Below are positions 37,713 through 46,289 of a stretch of DNA of 64,000 bases, in pieces. Under the pieces are notes generated by a model. The model searched no databases and was not told the origin of the DNA. It saw only the letters and a program-made list of their open reading frames with translations. The DNA is from an uncultured Bryobacteraceae bacterium (GTDB taxonomy: Bacteria; Acidobacteriota; Terriglobia; Bryobacterales; Bryobacteraceae): NCBI GenBank assembly GCA_938003835.1, contig CALKXJ010000023.1, positions 1 through 64,000 on the forward strand. Direction: 5' to 3'. The position numbers were made by a program, and so were the translations under genes. The stretch's first letter is position 1, and every line of letters begins with the position of its first letter.

Positions 37713-38834
37713 ATGATCAGTCGCCGCACATTTCTTGGCAGTGTCTCAGCGCCGGCGCTGCTCGCGGCCGCCTCGCGCGGGCCTGTTGTCCCGAAGCAGA
37801 TCAAATCCTTCTGCATCGACTTCAACTGGCGCCGGCCCCGCGTGGCGGGCTGGATCAACGACTTTGCGCCGCCCGGCCACTGGGCCGACGCCTCGCCGGC
37901 CGAGCACGTGGCCTGGTATCAGGAGATGGGCGCCAACGTCATCCAGACGTTCGCCGTCTCCTGCAACGGCTACGCCTGGTACAAGGGCGGCTTTGTCCCT
38001 CCGCAGCCCGGACTCAAGTACGACTTTCTGCCCGAAGTGGTCGAGCGCGGCCACAGCGCCGGCATGATGGTCGTGGGCTACTTCTGCGCCGCGGCCAATA
38101 CGAAATGGGGCCTCGAAAACAAGGAGCTCAGCTACGGCGCCCCGTCGGCCCAGCACATTCCCTTCACCGACGAGTACCTTGACTATCTGAGCCACTCGAT
38201 CGAGGACGCGCTGCGGCGCACCGGCATGGACGGTTTCATGATCGACTGGGTCTGGACGCCGGCGCCCCGTGTCCGCGAGTCCGGCTGGCTCGAGGCCGAG
38301 CGCAGGCTGCTCGAGAAGCTCACTCGCAAGCGGTTTCCCGCAAACGGCGAGCCGGATGCCGAGCTCATGCTCGCCTACGAGCGGGCCTCGATCGAGCGGT
38401 GCTGGACGCGCATCCGCAAGGCGGCGAAGGGCGTCAACCGGCAGGCCGTCATCTGGCTGGCATGCAGCAACCTAACCGACCGTCGGATCGCAAATTCCCG
38501 GATGCTCCGCGAGCTCGACTGGATCCTCAACGAAGCTCCCAACCCGGACTACTTCGAGGCGGGGCGCCGGATGGCGGGGCGGCACACGCGCATGATCCAG
38601 TGCCTGGTGGGCTGGGGACCGAAGCACAACGCCCAGGAGTTTCTGGCCGATCCGAAAAACCAGAATCTCGATCTGTACGGCTTCGCGGAGCCCCGCGACA
38701 ACTCGCTGCCGCTGCCGGCGGAGGTTTACCTCCACCGGCCGATCAGCTCATTCGAAGGCGCCGACGTCCACACCGCCAACGACCGGAACATCGCCGCTCT
38801 GGCGCGCTTCTACCGCGGTTTGCCGCTCACCTGA
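37713..38834 (+). CDS. Tat-exported TIM-barrel protein, glycoside-hydrolase-like
   Basis: The 373-residue protein has a twin-arginine signal (MISRRTFLGSVSAPALLAAA). The mature part resembles the catalytic barrel of alpha-L-fucosidase-like or related glycoside hydrolases: HVAWYQEMGANVIQTF, FLPEVVERGHSAGMMVVGYF, GMDGFMIDWVW. The DW pair near residue 180 could be a catalytic or sugar-binding site. I cannot place it in a named family with certainty. A ribosome-binding site (AGGAGCG) precedes the ATG. It stands alone between the CDGSH gene and tRNA-His. Confidence 0.6.
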   Translation: MISRRTFLGSVSAPALLAAASRGPVVPKQIKSFCIDFNWRRPRVAGWINDFAPPGHWADASPAEHVAWYQEMGANVIQTFAVSCNGYAWYKGGFVPPQPGLKYDFLPEVVERGHSAGMMVVGYFCAAANTKWGLENKELSYGAPSAQHIPFTDEYLDYLSHSIEDALRRTGMDGFMIDWVWTPAPRVRESGWLEAERRLLEKLTRKRFPANGEPDAELMLAYERASIERCWTRIRKAAKGVNRQAVIWLACSNLTDRRIANSRMLRELDWILNEAPNPDYFEAGRRMAGRHTRMIQCLVGWGPKHNAQEFLADPKNQNLDLYGFAEPRDNSLPLPAEVYLHRPISSFEGADVHTANDRNIAALARFYRGLPLT

Positions 38835-38870
38835 GCAGCGGGCGGGCCGGCCGCGACACAGCCGGCGTGT

Positions 38871-38876
38871 TAGAAT
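38871..38876 (+). promoter_or_regulatory. -10-like element of tRNA-His
   Basis: TAGAAT lies 16 bases before the tRNA-His 5' end. No strong -35 hexamer is seen in the GC-rich sequence upstream. Confidence 0.35.
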
Positions 38877-38892
38877 AAAAGGGCGATCCACG

Positions 38893-38968
38893 GTGGCTAT
38901 AGCTCAGGTGGTAGAGCGCTGGATTGTGGTTCCAGTGGCCGTGGGTTCGAATCCCACTAGCCACCCCA
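38893..38968 (+). tRNA. tRNA-His (anticodon GTG)
   Basis: The acceptor stem GTGGCTA/TAGCCAC is extended by an extra G at -1 facing C73, the identity element of tRNA-His. The D arm is GCTC/GAGC. The anticodon stem CTGGA/TCCAG bears loop TTGTGGT, giving anticodon GTG. The T arm is GTGGG-TTCGAAT-CCCAC. The 3' CCA is encoded. Confidence 0.96.
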
Positions 38969-38984
38969 AACCCATTTCAAGCCG

Positions 38985-39833
38985 TTACCGGTTGAACGTC
39001 ACGATGCGGTAGCGCAAGGTGACGGGTTTGCCCCGCTCCAGCCGGTAGGTCTCGGTTCCCGGCCAGTTCACCGCGACGTAGCCGTAGTGCCGCAGGCACC
39101 AGCCGTTGGGCGCGCCGGGATTCCGCGGATCGATCTCGATGCGCGCGCCGGCCCGGCGGCCTTCGAAGCGTGCGGAGAGTTCCGCCCAGGGATGCGGAAC
39201 CTGATTGCTGTCGGCGGCTTCGACGCCCTGCTCGGTGCGGATCTCGGTCTCTTGGCGAGGCGCGAAGCGGATGCCCAGCCCGCCGTAACCTTTCTTTTCG
39301 CGCCCGGCGATCTCGACCGGCGGTCCGACGGCCTCGATCGCCAGCGTGAAATCAATGGCGCGCCGGCCCGCCTCGGCCGGATGCACGACGAACTCGACGA
39401 CTTCCCTCACCGCCTGTCGCTCCCCGGCGAACCAGCCGTTCTCCACCGCCAGGCGCGCGCGGTCCGGGCCGGCCTCCCGAGCCAGCCAGCGAAGGAATCG
39501 CTGGTGCATGCCGATGACGGCCCAGACGTCATAGGTGTTACCCTCGAAGCGCACCACGGGCCAGGTCCAGCAGAGGCCCCGGTGATGCGGATGATCGGCG
39601 GGGAAGTCATCCGTGAGGACGGTCCCGTCGGGAGCATAGAGCGGATGCACATAGCTCGAGCGGCGATAGGATTCCTTGACGCCCTCTTTGAGAATCATCC
39701 CGTGGTTGTACACCATCACGGGCCGGTCGCCTTCCCGGAGTTCCAGCGAGGCGGGCGTGATCTCGACGAACCGGAACGGCTCGCCGGCCGCGGCCAGGCC
39801 GGCGGCGAGCGCGAGCAAAACCAGACTCCTCAT
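38985..39833 (-). CDS. Secreted PmoA-like protein (DUF6807)
   Basis: The 282-residue exported protein has a signal peptide (MRSLVLLALAAGLAAAGE) and the DUF6807/PmoA-like beta-rich fold: YNHGMILKEGVKESYRRSSYVHPLYAPD with HPHHRGLCWTW, NGWCLRHYGYVAVNWPG near the end. In Planctomycetes and Acidobacteriota these proteins accompany Gfo/Idh/MocA oxidoreductases in sugar-catabolism loci, and their substrate is unknown. Despite the PmoA name, a methane-monooxygenase role is not implied. Its ATG overlaps the stop of the oxidoreductase gene by 4 bases. The frame extends far upstream, but that part is a shadow of the oxidoreductase gene. Confidence 0.82.
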   Translation of the reverse strand: MRSLVLLALAAGLAAAGEPFRFVEITPASLELREGDRPVMVYNHGMILKEGVKESYRRSSYVHPLYAPDGTVLTDDFPADHPHHRGLCWTWPVVRFEGNTYDVWAVIGMHQRFLRWLAREAGPDRARLAVENGWFAGERQAVREVVEFVVHPAEAGRRAIDFTLAIEAVGPPVEIAGREKKGYGGLGIRFAPRQETEIRTEQGVEAADSNQVPHPWAELSARFEGRRAGARIEIDPRNPGAPNGWCLRHYGYVAVNWPGTETYRLERGKPVTLRYRIVTFNR

Positions 39834-41047
39834 GCGGGCACGATCCTTTCCGCCTGCGCATCCCATTTCATGTACTTTCGCTGGCGCCAGGAGAGGATGC
39901 CGAACTGGCAGGCCACCACGCCGTAGTAGCCGAGCCAGCAGTCGCACTTGAGCGGCTCGTTGTAGCGGATGGCGCGGAAAAAGTTCCTCAGATGGAGCTC
40001 GGTGTCCTCGCCGCCCGTCTTGCGGTGGACGATCTCGCCGAGCTCGCCGGCGTAGAGCTTCTGCGGGCGAATGACGAAGCCCTGCGGCGTGAACTCGAGC
40101 GTGGCCTTGTGGCCGCGCAACAGGTGCGGCACTGGGGTGTCGTTGGCGAGCGAGGAGATGAGCAGCACCGTCGGCCCACCCGGATAATCCAGCATGATGT
40201 TGATCGTCTCCGGCACCTCGGCGCGGCTTTCGGTGAACTGGAACGTGCCGCCGTGGGCCGAGCCGTACTCTGGAAACTTGAGGCCGAGCGAGCGGATGAT
40301 GCGCGTCACCCGGTGCACGAACAGGCCGGCAGGCACGCCGCCCGAGTAATCCCAGTAGCGGATCCAGTTGAAGTAACGGTCCGGGTCCCAGGGCCGCCGC
40401 GGCGCGGGTCCCAGGAAGAGCTCCCAGTTGAAGTTCTCGCCCGGCCGCACGTCGGGATCGACCGGTTTGAGCCAGAAATCGTCCTTGTAGTTGCGCGAGT
40501 AGTCGATCTGCGCCAGCACCACCTTGCCCAGCAGGCCCTGCTCGAAATAGCGGTGGGCGGCCTCGTAGGAGTCGTCCGACATGCCCTGCACGCCCACCTG
40601 GAGCTTGACGCCCGTCTCCTGGATGGTGCGCACCACCTCCTTGGCCTCCTCGACGGTGTGCGTCATCGGCTTCTCGCAATAGACGTGCTTGCCGGCGCGG
40701 GCGGCGTCGATGGTCATGCGCGCGTGCCAGTGGTCCGGCGTGGCGATGATGACGAAGTCCACATCCCGGTCTTCGAGCAGGCGGCGGTAGTCCTGATAAG
40801 CGCGCGCCCCGGTCTGGCGCGCCGCCTCTTCGGCGCGTTTGGTGAAGACGTCGCAGACGGCGGTGACGGCGACGTTGTCGGTCTCGCGCATCTTGGCGAG
40901 CGTAGGCAGAAAGGCGCGCGAGCCGCGGATGCCGCAGCCGATCAGGCCCGCCCGCAGCCGGTCGGCCGCCTGAAGCGGCGAGCCGGCCCGGGCCAGCCCG
41001 GCGCCGGCCGCCGCGGCGCTGAAAGCTCTTCTGGTCAGTGAACCCAT
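39830..41047 (-). CDS. Tat-exported Gfo/Idh/MocA oxidoreductase
   Basis: The 405-residue protein has a Tat signal (MGSLTRRAFSAAAAGAGLA) and an N-terminal NAD(P)-binding Rossmann domain (RAGLIGCGIRGSRAFLP, VIIATPDHWHARM). The catalytic Lys motif CEKPMTHTVEEA is near residue 125, followed by the alpha/beta sugar-binding domain. Export through Tat implies that the nucleotide cofactor is bound in the cytoplasm and retained, as in glucose-fructose oxidoreductase. It likely oxidises or reduces a sugar in the periplasm. It forms a two-gene unit with DUF6807 and diverges from another exported member of the same family across 87 bases. Confidence 0.88.
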   Translation of the reverse strand: MGSLTRRAFSAAAAGAGLARAGSPLQAADRLRAGLIGCGIRGSRAFLPTLAKMRETDNVAVTAVCDVFTKRAEEAARQTGARAYQDYRRLLEDRDVDFVIIATPDHWHARMTIDAARAGKHVYCEKPMTHTVEEAKEVVRTIQETGVKLQVGVQGMSDDSYEAAHRYFEQGLLGKVVLAQIDYSRNYKDDFWLKPVDPDVRPGENFNWELFLGPAPRRPWDPDRYFNWIRYWDYSGGVPAGLFVHRVTRIIRSLGLKFPEYGSAHGGTFQFTESRAEVPETINIMLDYPGGPTVLLISSLANDTPVPHLLRGHKATLEFTPQGFVIRPQKLYAGELGEIVHRKTGGEDTELHLRNFFRAIRYNEPLKCDCWLGYYGVVACQFGILSWRQRKYMKWDAQAERIVPA

Positions 41048-41106
41048 GGACGCTCGATCCGCCGACTAGCATATCAACTCCCGGCGGCGCCCTCGGGCGG
41101 CCTTGT

Positions 41107-41112
41107 TATAAT
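41107..41112 (+). promoter_or_regulatory. -10-like element of the Gfo/Idh-ThuA operon
   Basis: A perfect TATAAT preceded by TTGT lies 23 bases before the oxidoreductase ATG, and is followed by the ribosome-binding site AAGGAGAG. The -35 position is GC-rich, with no clear hexamer. Confidence 0.4.
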
Positions 41113-41134
41113 CGGCGGGCATAAGGAGAGAACA

Positions 41135-42322
41135 ATGTCCGGAGTTTCCCGCCGCAGCTTCCTCGGCGCCGGATGGAGCGCCGCCTCGGCCGCGCGCGTG
41201 CTCGGCGCCAACGACCGGATCCGCCTCGGCGCGATCGGCACGGGTAACCGCGGCCGGTACCTGATGCAACGGGCCAACGACGCCGGGGGCATCGAGTGGG
41301 TCGCTCTCTGCGACGCCTGGGACGAGCAGGCGCGCAAGGCCGAGGCGCTTACCGGCAGGACGCTCGACAAGTACGCCGACTATCGTTACATCGTCGACCG
41401 CAAGGACATCGACGCGGTGATCGTCGCCACCTGGGATCACGTCCACACCAAGATCACCGTCGACTGCTGCCGTGCCGCCAAGGACGTCTTCGTCGAGAAG
41501 CCGATGACGCTGCACCCGATGGAGGGCCACGAGATCGTGCGCGCCGCGCGCGACTACAAACGCGTCATCCAGGTGGGCACGCAGCAGCGCAGCATGCCGC
41601 ACTTTGCCGAGGCCAAGGAGCGGTTCTTCGACAGCGGCCGCATCGGCCGCGTGACGATGGTCCGCACCATCTGGAACGGCAACCGGGCCTACCGGAATCA
41701 GGCGCCGCCGCCAGGCATGGAGACGAAGCCGCCGGGACTCGACTGGGAGATCTGCCAGGGCGACCTGCCCAAGCTTCCCTGGAATCCCAAGCGCTATTTC
41801 AACCACTACGTCTACTGGGACTATTCGACCAACGCCCAGGTCGGCGGGCTGTTCGTGCATCTGGTCGACGTGGTCCACTGGTACCTGAACCTGCACGCGC
41901 CGCTCGCCTGCGTGGCCATCGGCGGCATCTATCTCGAGCCCGAGGACCGCGACACGGCCGACAATTTCAACGCCATCCTCGAGTATCCGGGCAAGATCAA
42001 CGTCACCTTCGAGGCCAACGTCACCGACATGATCCAGAAGGAGTCCGCCGACATTGTCTTCATGGGCGAGGGCGGCCGGCTTCGGATCTTCCGCTACGGC
42101 TACGAGTTCCTGCCCGCCGGGCACGACAAGACGGGCGAGGCGATCCGCTCCGGGCCCTCGCCGGACCTGCACGTGGCGCACTGGCTCGACTGCGTTCGCA
42201 CGCGCCGCAAGCCGAACTGCAACGAGATCGAGGGCCACTACTCGGCCATGGCCTGCCACATCGCCAACATCGCCTACAAGGAGAACCGGCGCGTCGCCTG
42301 GAGGAAGGAATGGGACGTCTGA
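41135..42322 (+). CDS. Tat-exported Gfo/Idh/MocA oxidoreductase, ThuA-linked
   Basis: The 395-residue protein has Tat signal VSRRSFLGAGWSAASAA, a Rossmann domain (RLGAIGTGNRGRYLMQ, VIVATWDHVHTKI) and catalytic motif VEKPMTLHPMEGHEIVRAA. FIVQ-type changes aside, the C-terminal sugar-binding domain is complete (FVHLVDVVHWYLNLH). It is preceded by AAGGAGAG at a good distance. The ThuA-like gene overlaps its last 13 bases. Pairs of this kind are recurrent in oligosaccharide (for example trehalose or keto-sugar) catabolism loci. The sugar is unknown. Confidence 0.88.
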   Translation: MSGVSRRSFLGAGWSAASAARVLGANDRIRLGAIGTGNRGRYLMQRANDAGGIEWVALCDAWDEQARKAEALTGRTLDKYADYRYIVDRKDIDAVIVATWDHVHTKITVDCCRAAKDVFVEKPMTLHPMEGHEIVRAARDYKRVIQVGTQQRSMPHFAEAKERFFDSGRIGRVTMVRTIWNGNRAYRNQAPPPGMETKPPGLDWEICQGDLPKLPWNPKRYFNHYVYWDYSTNAQVGGLFVHLVDVVHWYLNLHAPLACVAIGGIYLEPEDRDTADNFNAILEYPGKINVTFEANVTDMIQKESADIVFMGEGGRLRIFRYGYEFLPAGHDKTGEAIRSGPSPDLHVAHWLDCVRTRRKPNCNEIEGHYSAMACHIANIAYKENRRVAWRKEWDV

Positions 42323-43011
42323 AAGCTGTGTGCCTGATGGGGCTGTTTGCCGCCGCGGCGGCGCTTGCCGCCGCTCCCGTCCGCGTGCTGGTGGTCACCG
42401 GCGGCCACGACTACGCGCCCTCCTTTTACACGCTGTTCGAGGGCCACGCGGACATCGCCGCCAGGGTCGACCCGCATCCGATGCCCTACCGCCGCGGAGA
42501 CCTGCGCAAGCGCTACGACGTGCTGGTGCTCTACGACTCCGTGCAGGAGATCTCCGAGGCGGAGCGCCAGAACCTCGAGGATTTCCTCGAGAGCGGCAAG
42601 GGGCTGGTGGTGCTGCACCACGCCCTGGTGAACTACGCCGACTGGTCCTGGTGGTGCGAGGAGGTGGTGGGCGCGCGCTGGCTCTGGAAGCCGACGGCGA
42701 CGCAGGCGAAGACCACCTGGAAGCACGACGTGGTGCAGAAGGTCTACCGCGTACTCGATCATCCGGTGACGCGCGGCATCGAGCGGATGGACATTCTCGA
42801 CGAGACCTACAAGGGCCTGTGGCTGTCGCCGCGCATCCGGGTGCTGCTGCGCACCGATGAGGCCTCGAGCGACGGCCCGGTGGCCTGGATCGGCCCCTAC
42901 GAGAAGAGCCGCGTGGTGGTGATTCAGTTGGGTCACGGGCGCGAGGCCCATCTCCACCCGGACTACCAGAAGCTAGTGCGCAACGCGATCCTTTGGGCCG
43001 GCGGGCGCTGA
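42310..43011 (+). CDS. Secreted ThuA-like protein
   Basis: The 233-residue protein has a signal peptide (CLMGLFAAAAALAAAP) and the ThuA/class I glutamine-amidotransferase-like fold: VRVLVVTGGHDYAPSFYTLFEG, DVLVLYDSVQEIS, GLVVLHHALVNY, LGHGREAHLHPDYQ. The GAT nucleophile position appears to be His rather than Cys, as in other ThuA proteins. Family members are linked to trehalose and related sugar utilisation, without a settled reaction. GAGGAAGGA lies directly ahead of the ATG, inside the upstream gene, which it overlaps by 13 bases. Confidence 0.86.
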   Translation: MGRLKAVCLMGLFAAAAALAAAPVRVLVVTGGHDYAPSFYTLFEGHADIAARVDPHPMPYRRGDLRKRYDVLVLYDSVQEISEAERQNLEDFLESGKGLVVLHHALVNYADWSWWCEEVVGARWLWKPTATQAKTTWKHDVVQKVYRVLDHPVTRGIERMDILDETYKGLWLSPRIRVLLRTDEASSDGPVAWIGPYEKSRVVVIQLGHGREAHLHPDYQKLVRNAILWAGGR

Positions 43012-43113
43012 TTCGCCTCACCGGGTGAGCCCCGCCGCAGGACGCTGCTGCCGGCGCCTAACGGAAGGGCTAACAGGCCGAGGACGGTTCTGGAGGCCCG
43101 GCAAGGGAACGCT

Positions 43114-43155
43114 CGCGGTTCGTGAGGAAATTTTTTCGAGGAGTTCCTCACCGCG
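43114..43155. repeat. Inverted repeat between convergent genes
   Basis: GTGAGGAA (43122-43129) and TTCCTCAC (43144-43151) are perfect complements around a 14-base loop containing a T run. CGCG on each outer side can extend the stem across a four-base bulge. It lies in the 176-base gap between the convergent thuA-like and truB genes and could end transcription from either side, but there is no T-tract directly after the stem. Confidence 0.4.
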
Positions 43156-43187
43156 AAGGGCTCCTCCAGGCAGCGGGATCGGTCCCG

Positions 43188-44081
43188 CTACAACACGATC
43201 ACCGGGTGGTAGAGGTTGGGCAGCAGGGCGCGGCCGATGGCGATCAGCTCCCCGTCTTCGCTGAGGGCCTTGATATAGGGCGTGTCCTTCCGGGCGCGGA
43301 AGGGCGAGGCGCGGAAGTCGCGGCCTTGGCGGATCTGGCCCGCCGTGAGCGCGTCGACGATCTCCGAGGGCAGCTCCGGTAGAAGCTGCGCGGCCGGAAT
43401 CAGAGCCTCCTCGAGTCGCCCCTCGCCCGCCAGCCGCTCGAGCTCCTCGATGGAGCGGGCCTGCTCCAGCGTAAAGTGGGCCGCGCGGGTGCGCACCAGC
43501 GATTTCAGGTAGGCTCCACAACCGTAGGCCTGCCCCAGATCGTGCGCGATCGAGCGCAGGTAGGTGCCCGCCGAGCAGTGCACCTGGATGCGCGCCTCGG
43601 CGCCCGCGCACGAGATCAGTTCGATCGAGTAGATTGTCACCTCCACCGGTTTGAGCTCGACCGGCAGGTTACGCCGGGCCAGCTTGTAGGCCGGCGTTCC
43701 CCCGATCTTCTTGGCCGAAATCGGCGGCGGCATCTGGCGGATCTTGCCCCGAAAACGCCCGAGCAGCCCTTCGACCCTCGCCGGATCGAGCTCGACGACC
43801 GTTTGGGAGCCCACGATCTGGCCGTCGCGGTCGTAGGTGTCGGTGGACCAGCCGAAGTGGACCACGGCGTCGTAAACCTTGTCGGAAGCGGCATAGAACT
43901 GCGCCAGGCGCGTGGCGCGGCCGATGATGAGCGGCAGCACTCCGGTGGCAGCCGGATCCAGGGTTCCCAGGTGCCCCACCCTCTTCGTCTTGGCCAGCCG
44001 CCGGAGCTTGTTGACCGCATCGTGCGAGGTCCAGCCGGCAGGCTTATCGACCACGATGACTCCGTCCATCCAAATCTCCAC
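43188..44081 (-). CDS. truB: tRNA pseudouridine-55 synthase
   Basis: The 297-residue enzyme converts U55 of the tRNA T-loop to pseudouridine. It has the TruB signature DGVIVVDKPAGWTSHDAV, the catalytic Asp in GHLGTLDPAATGVLP (D42), YDAVVHFGWSTDTYDRDG and CSAGTYLRSIAHDLG. A PUA-like C-terminal domain follows. An alternative ATG four codons downstream would start at DGVIVVDK. It is divergent from the DUF1844 gene across 48 bases. Confidence 0.95.
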   Translation of the reverse strand: MEIWMDGVIVVDKPAGWTSHDAVNKLRRLAKTKRVGHLGTLDPAATGVLPLIIGRATRLAQFYAASDKVYDAVVHFGWSTDTYDRDGQIVGSQTVVELDPARVEGLLGRFRGKIRQMPPPISAKKIGGTPAYKLARRNLPVELKPVEVTIYSIELISCAGAEARIQVHCSAGTYLRSIAHDLGQAYGCGAYLKSLVRTRAAHFTLEQARSIEELERLAGEGRLEEALIPAAQLLPELPSEIVDALTAGQIRQGRDFRASPFRARKDTPYIKALSEDGELIAIGRALLPNLYHPVIVL

Positions 44082-44116
44082 TCTAGCATCGGCACGGTCC
44101 GGCTAAGTGGCCGCGC

Positions 44117-44122
44117 TACAAT
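44117..44122 (+). promoter_or_regulatory. -10-like element directly before the DUF1844 gene
   Basis: TACAAT preceded by GCGC ends 7 bases before the ATG at 44130, so transcription would begin at or next to the start codon and the mRNA may be leaderless. No ribosome-binding site fits between. Confidence 0.3.
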
Positions 44123-44129
44123 CGATAGC

Positions 44130-44510
44130 ATGGAGGACACGGAGAAGGCACATGCTGGCGGAACGCAGTCGGAGGAAGCCCCAGCCGAGGTCTCCGACGC
44201 TCAAGGCCGGGCGGAGGCGGCGGCCCAGGAGGAGCCCGCCGATCTTCCGCTGCCTCCTCCCAGTTTCGAGTTTCTGGTGCTGAGCCTGCGCTCCCAGGCG
44301 GAGGTTCACCTCGGTCTTTACCACTTCGGCGAAGAAAAAGATCGGCCGAAGCCCAAGCTCAGGCTGGCGCGGCATACCATCGACCTGATGGCGATGCTGC
44401 TCGAGAAGACCAGGGGGAACCTCACGCTCGAGGAACAGCGGCTGCTCGAGAACTCGCTGACCGAGCTCCGTTTCCGCTATGTGCAGGCCTCGGAGGCCGC
44501 GAAGAGCTAG
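44130..44510 (+). CDS. DUF1844 protein
   Basis: The 126-residue protein has a 45-residue acidic, Ala/Glu-rich N-terminus. The conserved DUF1844 core follows: PPSFEFLVLSLRSQAEVHLGLY, LRLARHTIDLMAMLLEKTRGN, LEEQRLLENSLTELRFRYV. DUF1844 proteins are small, helical and of unknown function, common in Acidobacteriota and Deltaproteobacteria. The MBL hydrolase gene starts at the next base after the stop, and ribF follows it without a gap, so the three form an operon. Confidence 0.85.
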   Translation: MEDTEKAHAGGTQSEEAPAEVSDAQGRAEAAAQEEPADLPLPPPSFEFLVLSLRSQAEVHLGLYHFGEEKDRPKPKLRLARHTIDLMAMLLEKTRGNLTLEEQRLLENSLTELRFRYVQASEAAKS

Positions 44511-45302
44511 ATGGCGCCTGCCGGCCGCCTGAAAATCACCGTCCTGGGCTCGGGTACCAGCGTCGGGATTCCGACGATCGGCTGCCACTGCCCGGTTTGC
44601 CGCTCGGAAGATCCGCGCGACCAGCGGCTGCGGCCCTCGGTGCTGGTGGAGTACGGCGGCCGGTCGGTGCTGGTGGACACGACGCCGGACTTCCGCCAGC
44701 AGGCGCTGCGGGCGGGCATCGAACGCATCGACGCCATCCTGTTCACGCATGCCCACGCCGATCACATCCTTGGCCTCGATGATGTCCGCCCGTTCAATTT
44801 CCACCAGCGGGGGGCGATCCCCATCTACGGCCTTCCGGAGACGCTCGAGGTCATCCAGCGCGTCTTCCGCTACGTCTTCGACGGCGCCGAGACGCAGTCC
44901 TCGCGCCCGCGGCTGACGCTCGTGGCCATCTCGGAGGAGCCGTTCGAGCTGTTCGGGCTTGAGGTGGTGCCGATTCCGGTCTGGCACGGCAGCGGCAAGG
45001 TCCTCGGCTTCCGCTTCGGCCCTGTCGCCTATCTCACCGACCACAGCGAGATTCCGGAGGCGTCGCTCGAAAAACTCGAGGGTGTCGAGGTGCTCTTTCT
45101 CGATGCCCTGCGGCACCGGCCTCACCCGACGCACTCCACCGTCGAGCGTTCGCTGGCCTACGTGGAGCGGCTGCGGCCCAGGCGCGCCTATTTCACGCAC
45201 ATCTGCCACGAGCTGGCGCACGAGAAGGAGGAGAGCCGCCTGCCCGAGCATGTCCGCCTGGCCTACGACGGCCTGGTGATCACGGTGGAGCTGACCGGCT
45301 GA
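44511..45302 (+). CDS. MBL-fold metallohydrolase, PhnP-like
   Basis: The 263-residue protein has the metallo-beta-lactamase dizinc motif THAHADH (residues 79-85), with further ligands in PVWHGSGK, LTDHSE and FTHICHELAHE. An N-terminal CHCPVC zinc-type site (residues 25-30) preceded by VLGSGTSVGIPTIG is typical of the PhnP/RNase-Z-related cyclic phosphodiesterase group. Homologues act on cyclic ribose phosphates or similar phosphodiesters; here the substrate is inferred only. It sits between DUF1844 and ribF with no intergenic bases. Confidence 0.87.
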   Translation: MAPAGRLKITVLGSGTSVGIPTIGCHCPVCRSEDPRDQRLRPSVLVEYGGRSVLVDTTPDFRQQALRAGIERIDAILFTHAHADHILGLDDVRPFNFHQRGAIPIYGLPETLEVIQRVFRYVFDGAETQSSRPRLTLVAISEEPFELFGLEVVPIPVWHGSGKVLGFRFGPVAYLTDHSEIPEASLEKLEGVEVLFLDALRHRPHPTHSTVERSLAYVERLRPRRAYFTHICHELAHEKEESRLPEHVRLAYDGLVITVELTG

Positions 45303-46289
45303 ATGGCGCTGCGCATCTGGAGAGGACTCGAGGAGGTCGACCGAAACTTCGGCCCGTGCGCCATCACCATCGGCAACTTCGACGGCGTGCACATCGGCCA
45401 TCAGGAGATTTTCCGGCGCGTGGTCCGGCGCGCGCGCGAGCACGGCTGGAAGCCCTCGGCGATGACCTTCGACCCGCACCCGGCGCGGGTGGTGGCCCCG
45501 GAACGCGCCCCGCGACTGCTGAGCACTCCGCAGCAGCGCTGCCGCTGGATGGCCGAGGCGGGCATCGAGCAGGTGCTGATCATCCCGTTCACCCCGGAGT
45601 TCTCGTTCACGACGCCCGAGGAGTTCGCCGCCCGCGTGCTCGTGGAGAGACTCGGCGCGCGGGCCGTGCTGGTGGGCGAGAACTTCCGGTTCGGCCGGGG
45701 CAAGGGCGGCGACGCGGAGCGGCTGCGGGAGCTTGGAGCGCGCCTGGGCTTTGAAACCGAGATCGTCTCCGGTATCCGGTTCCGTGGCCATCCCGTCTCG
45801 AGCAGCGAGGTGAGACGCCTGCTGGGCGCCGGCGAGGTGACGCTGGCCTGGAGGCTGCTCGGGCGACCTTACGGCGTTGCGGGTGAGGTCGTGCGCGGCA
45901 CCGGCACCGGCTCGCGGCTGACGGTGCCGACGCTCAACCTGCTCCCGGGCGAGCAGCTCGTGCCGGCCAACGGCGTGTATGTAAGCCGCACGTCGGATCT
46001 TGAAGGGGGCCGGAGCTGGCCGTCAGTAACCAACGTCGGTGTGCGGCCCACCTTCGGCGGCGACCGCCTCACGGTCGAAAGCCACCTGCTTGTGCCGCTC
46101 GTGGGCGACCCGCCGCGGCGGATCGCCGTCGAGTTCCTGCACCGCCTGCGGCCCGAGATGAAATTTCCCGACGCGGCCTCCCTGCGGCGCCAGATCCTCC
46201 AGGACGCGGCTCGCGCCGCAAGCTGGCACCGGCGCTTCGAATGCCTCCGGGGAGGGAAGCCCGCGCGGGCCAGCCTTCAGGCGCTGTAG
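45303..46289 (+). CDS. ribF: Bifunctional riboflavin kinase / FAD synthetase
   Basis: The 328-residue enzyme makes FMN and FAD from riboflavin. The N-terminal adenylyltransferase has [13 protein letters not shown] (residues 22-34), TFDPHP and [16 protein letters not shown]. The C-terminal riboflavin-kinase domain starts near 185 with [19 protein letters not shown] and the PTLN motif, then FDGVRPTF-like [12 protein letters not shown]. The length is normal. The 3' end overlaps the convergent fructose-bisphosphate aldolase gene by 13 bases. FAD supply links loosely to the flavoenzymes of the window. Confidence 0.94.
   Translation: MALRIWRGLEEVDRNFGPCAITIGNFDGVHIGHQEIFRRVVRRAREHGWKPSAMTFDPHPARVVAPERAPRLLSTPQQRCRWMAEAGIEQVLIIPFTPEFSFTTPEEFAARVLVERLGARAVLVGENFRFGRGKGGDAERLRELGARLGFETEIVSGIRFRGHPVSSSEVRRLLGAGEVTLAWRLLGRPYGVAGEVVRGTGTGSRLTVPTLNLLPGEQLVPANGVYVSRTSDLEGGRSWPSVTNVGVRPTFGGDRLTVESHLLVPLVGDPPRRIAVEFLHRLRPEMKFPDAASLRRQILQDAARAASWHRRFECLRGGKPARASLQAL

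Noticed and set aside
38985-41072. A 695-codon open frame on the minus strand
   Set aside because: Only its last 282 codons (the DUF6807 protein from ATG 39833) are real; the rest is Arg/Pro/Ala-rich sequence in the wrong frame over the Gfo/Idh/MocA gene.
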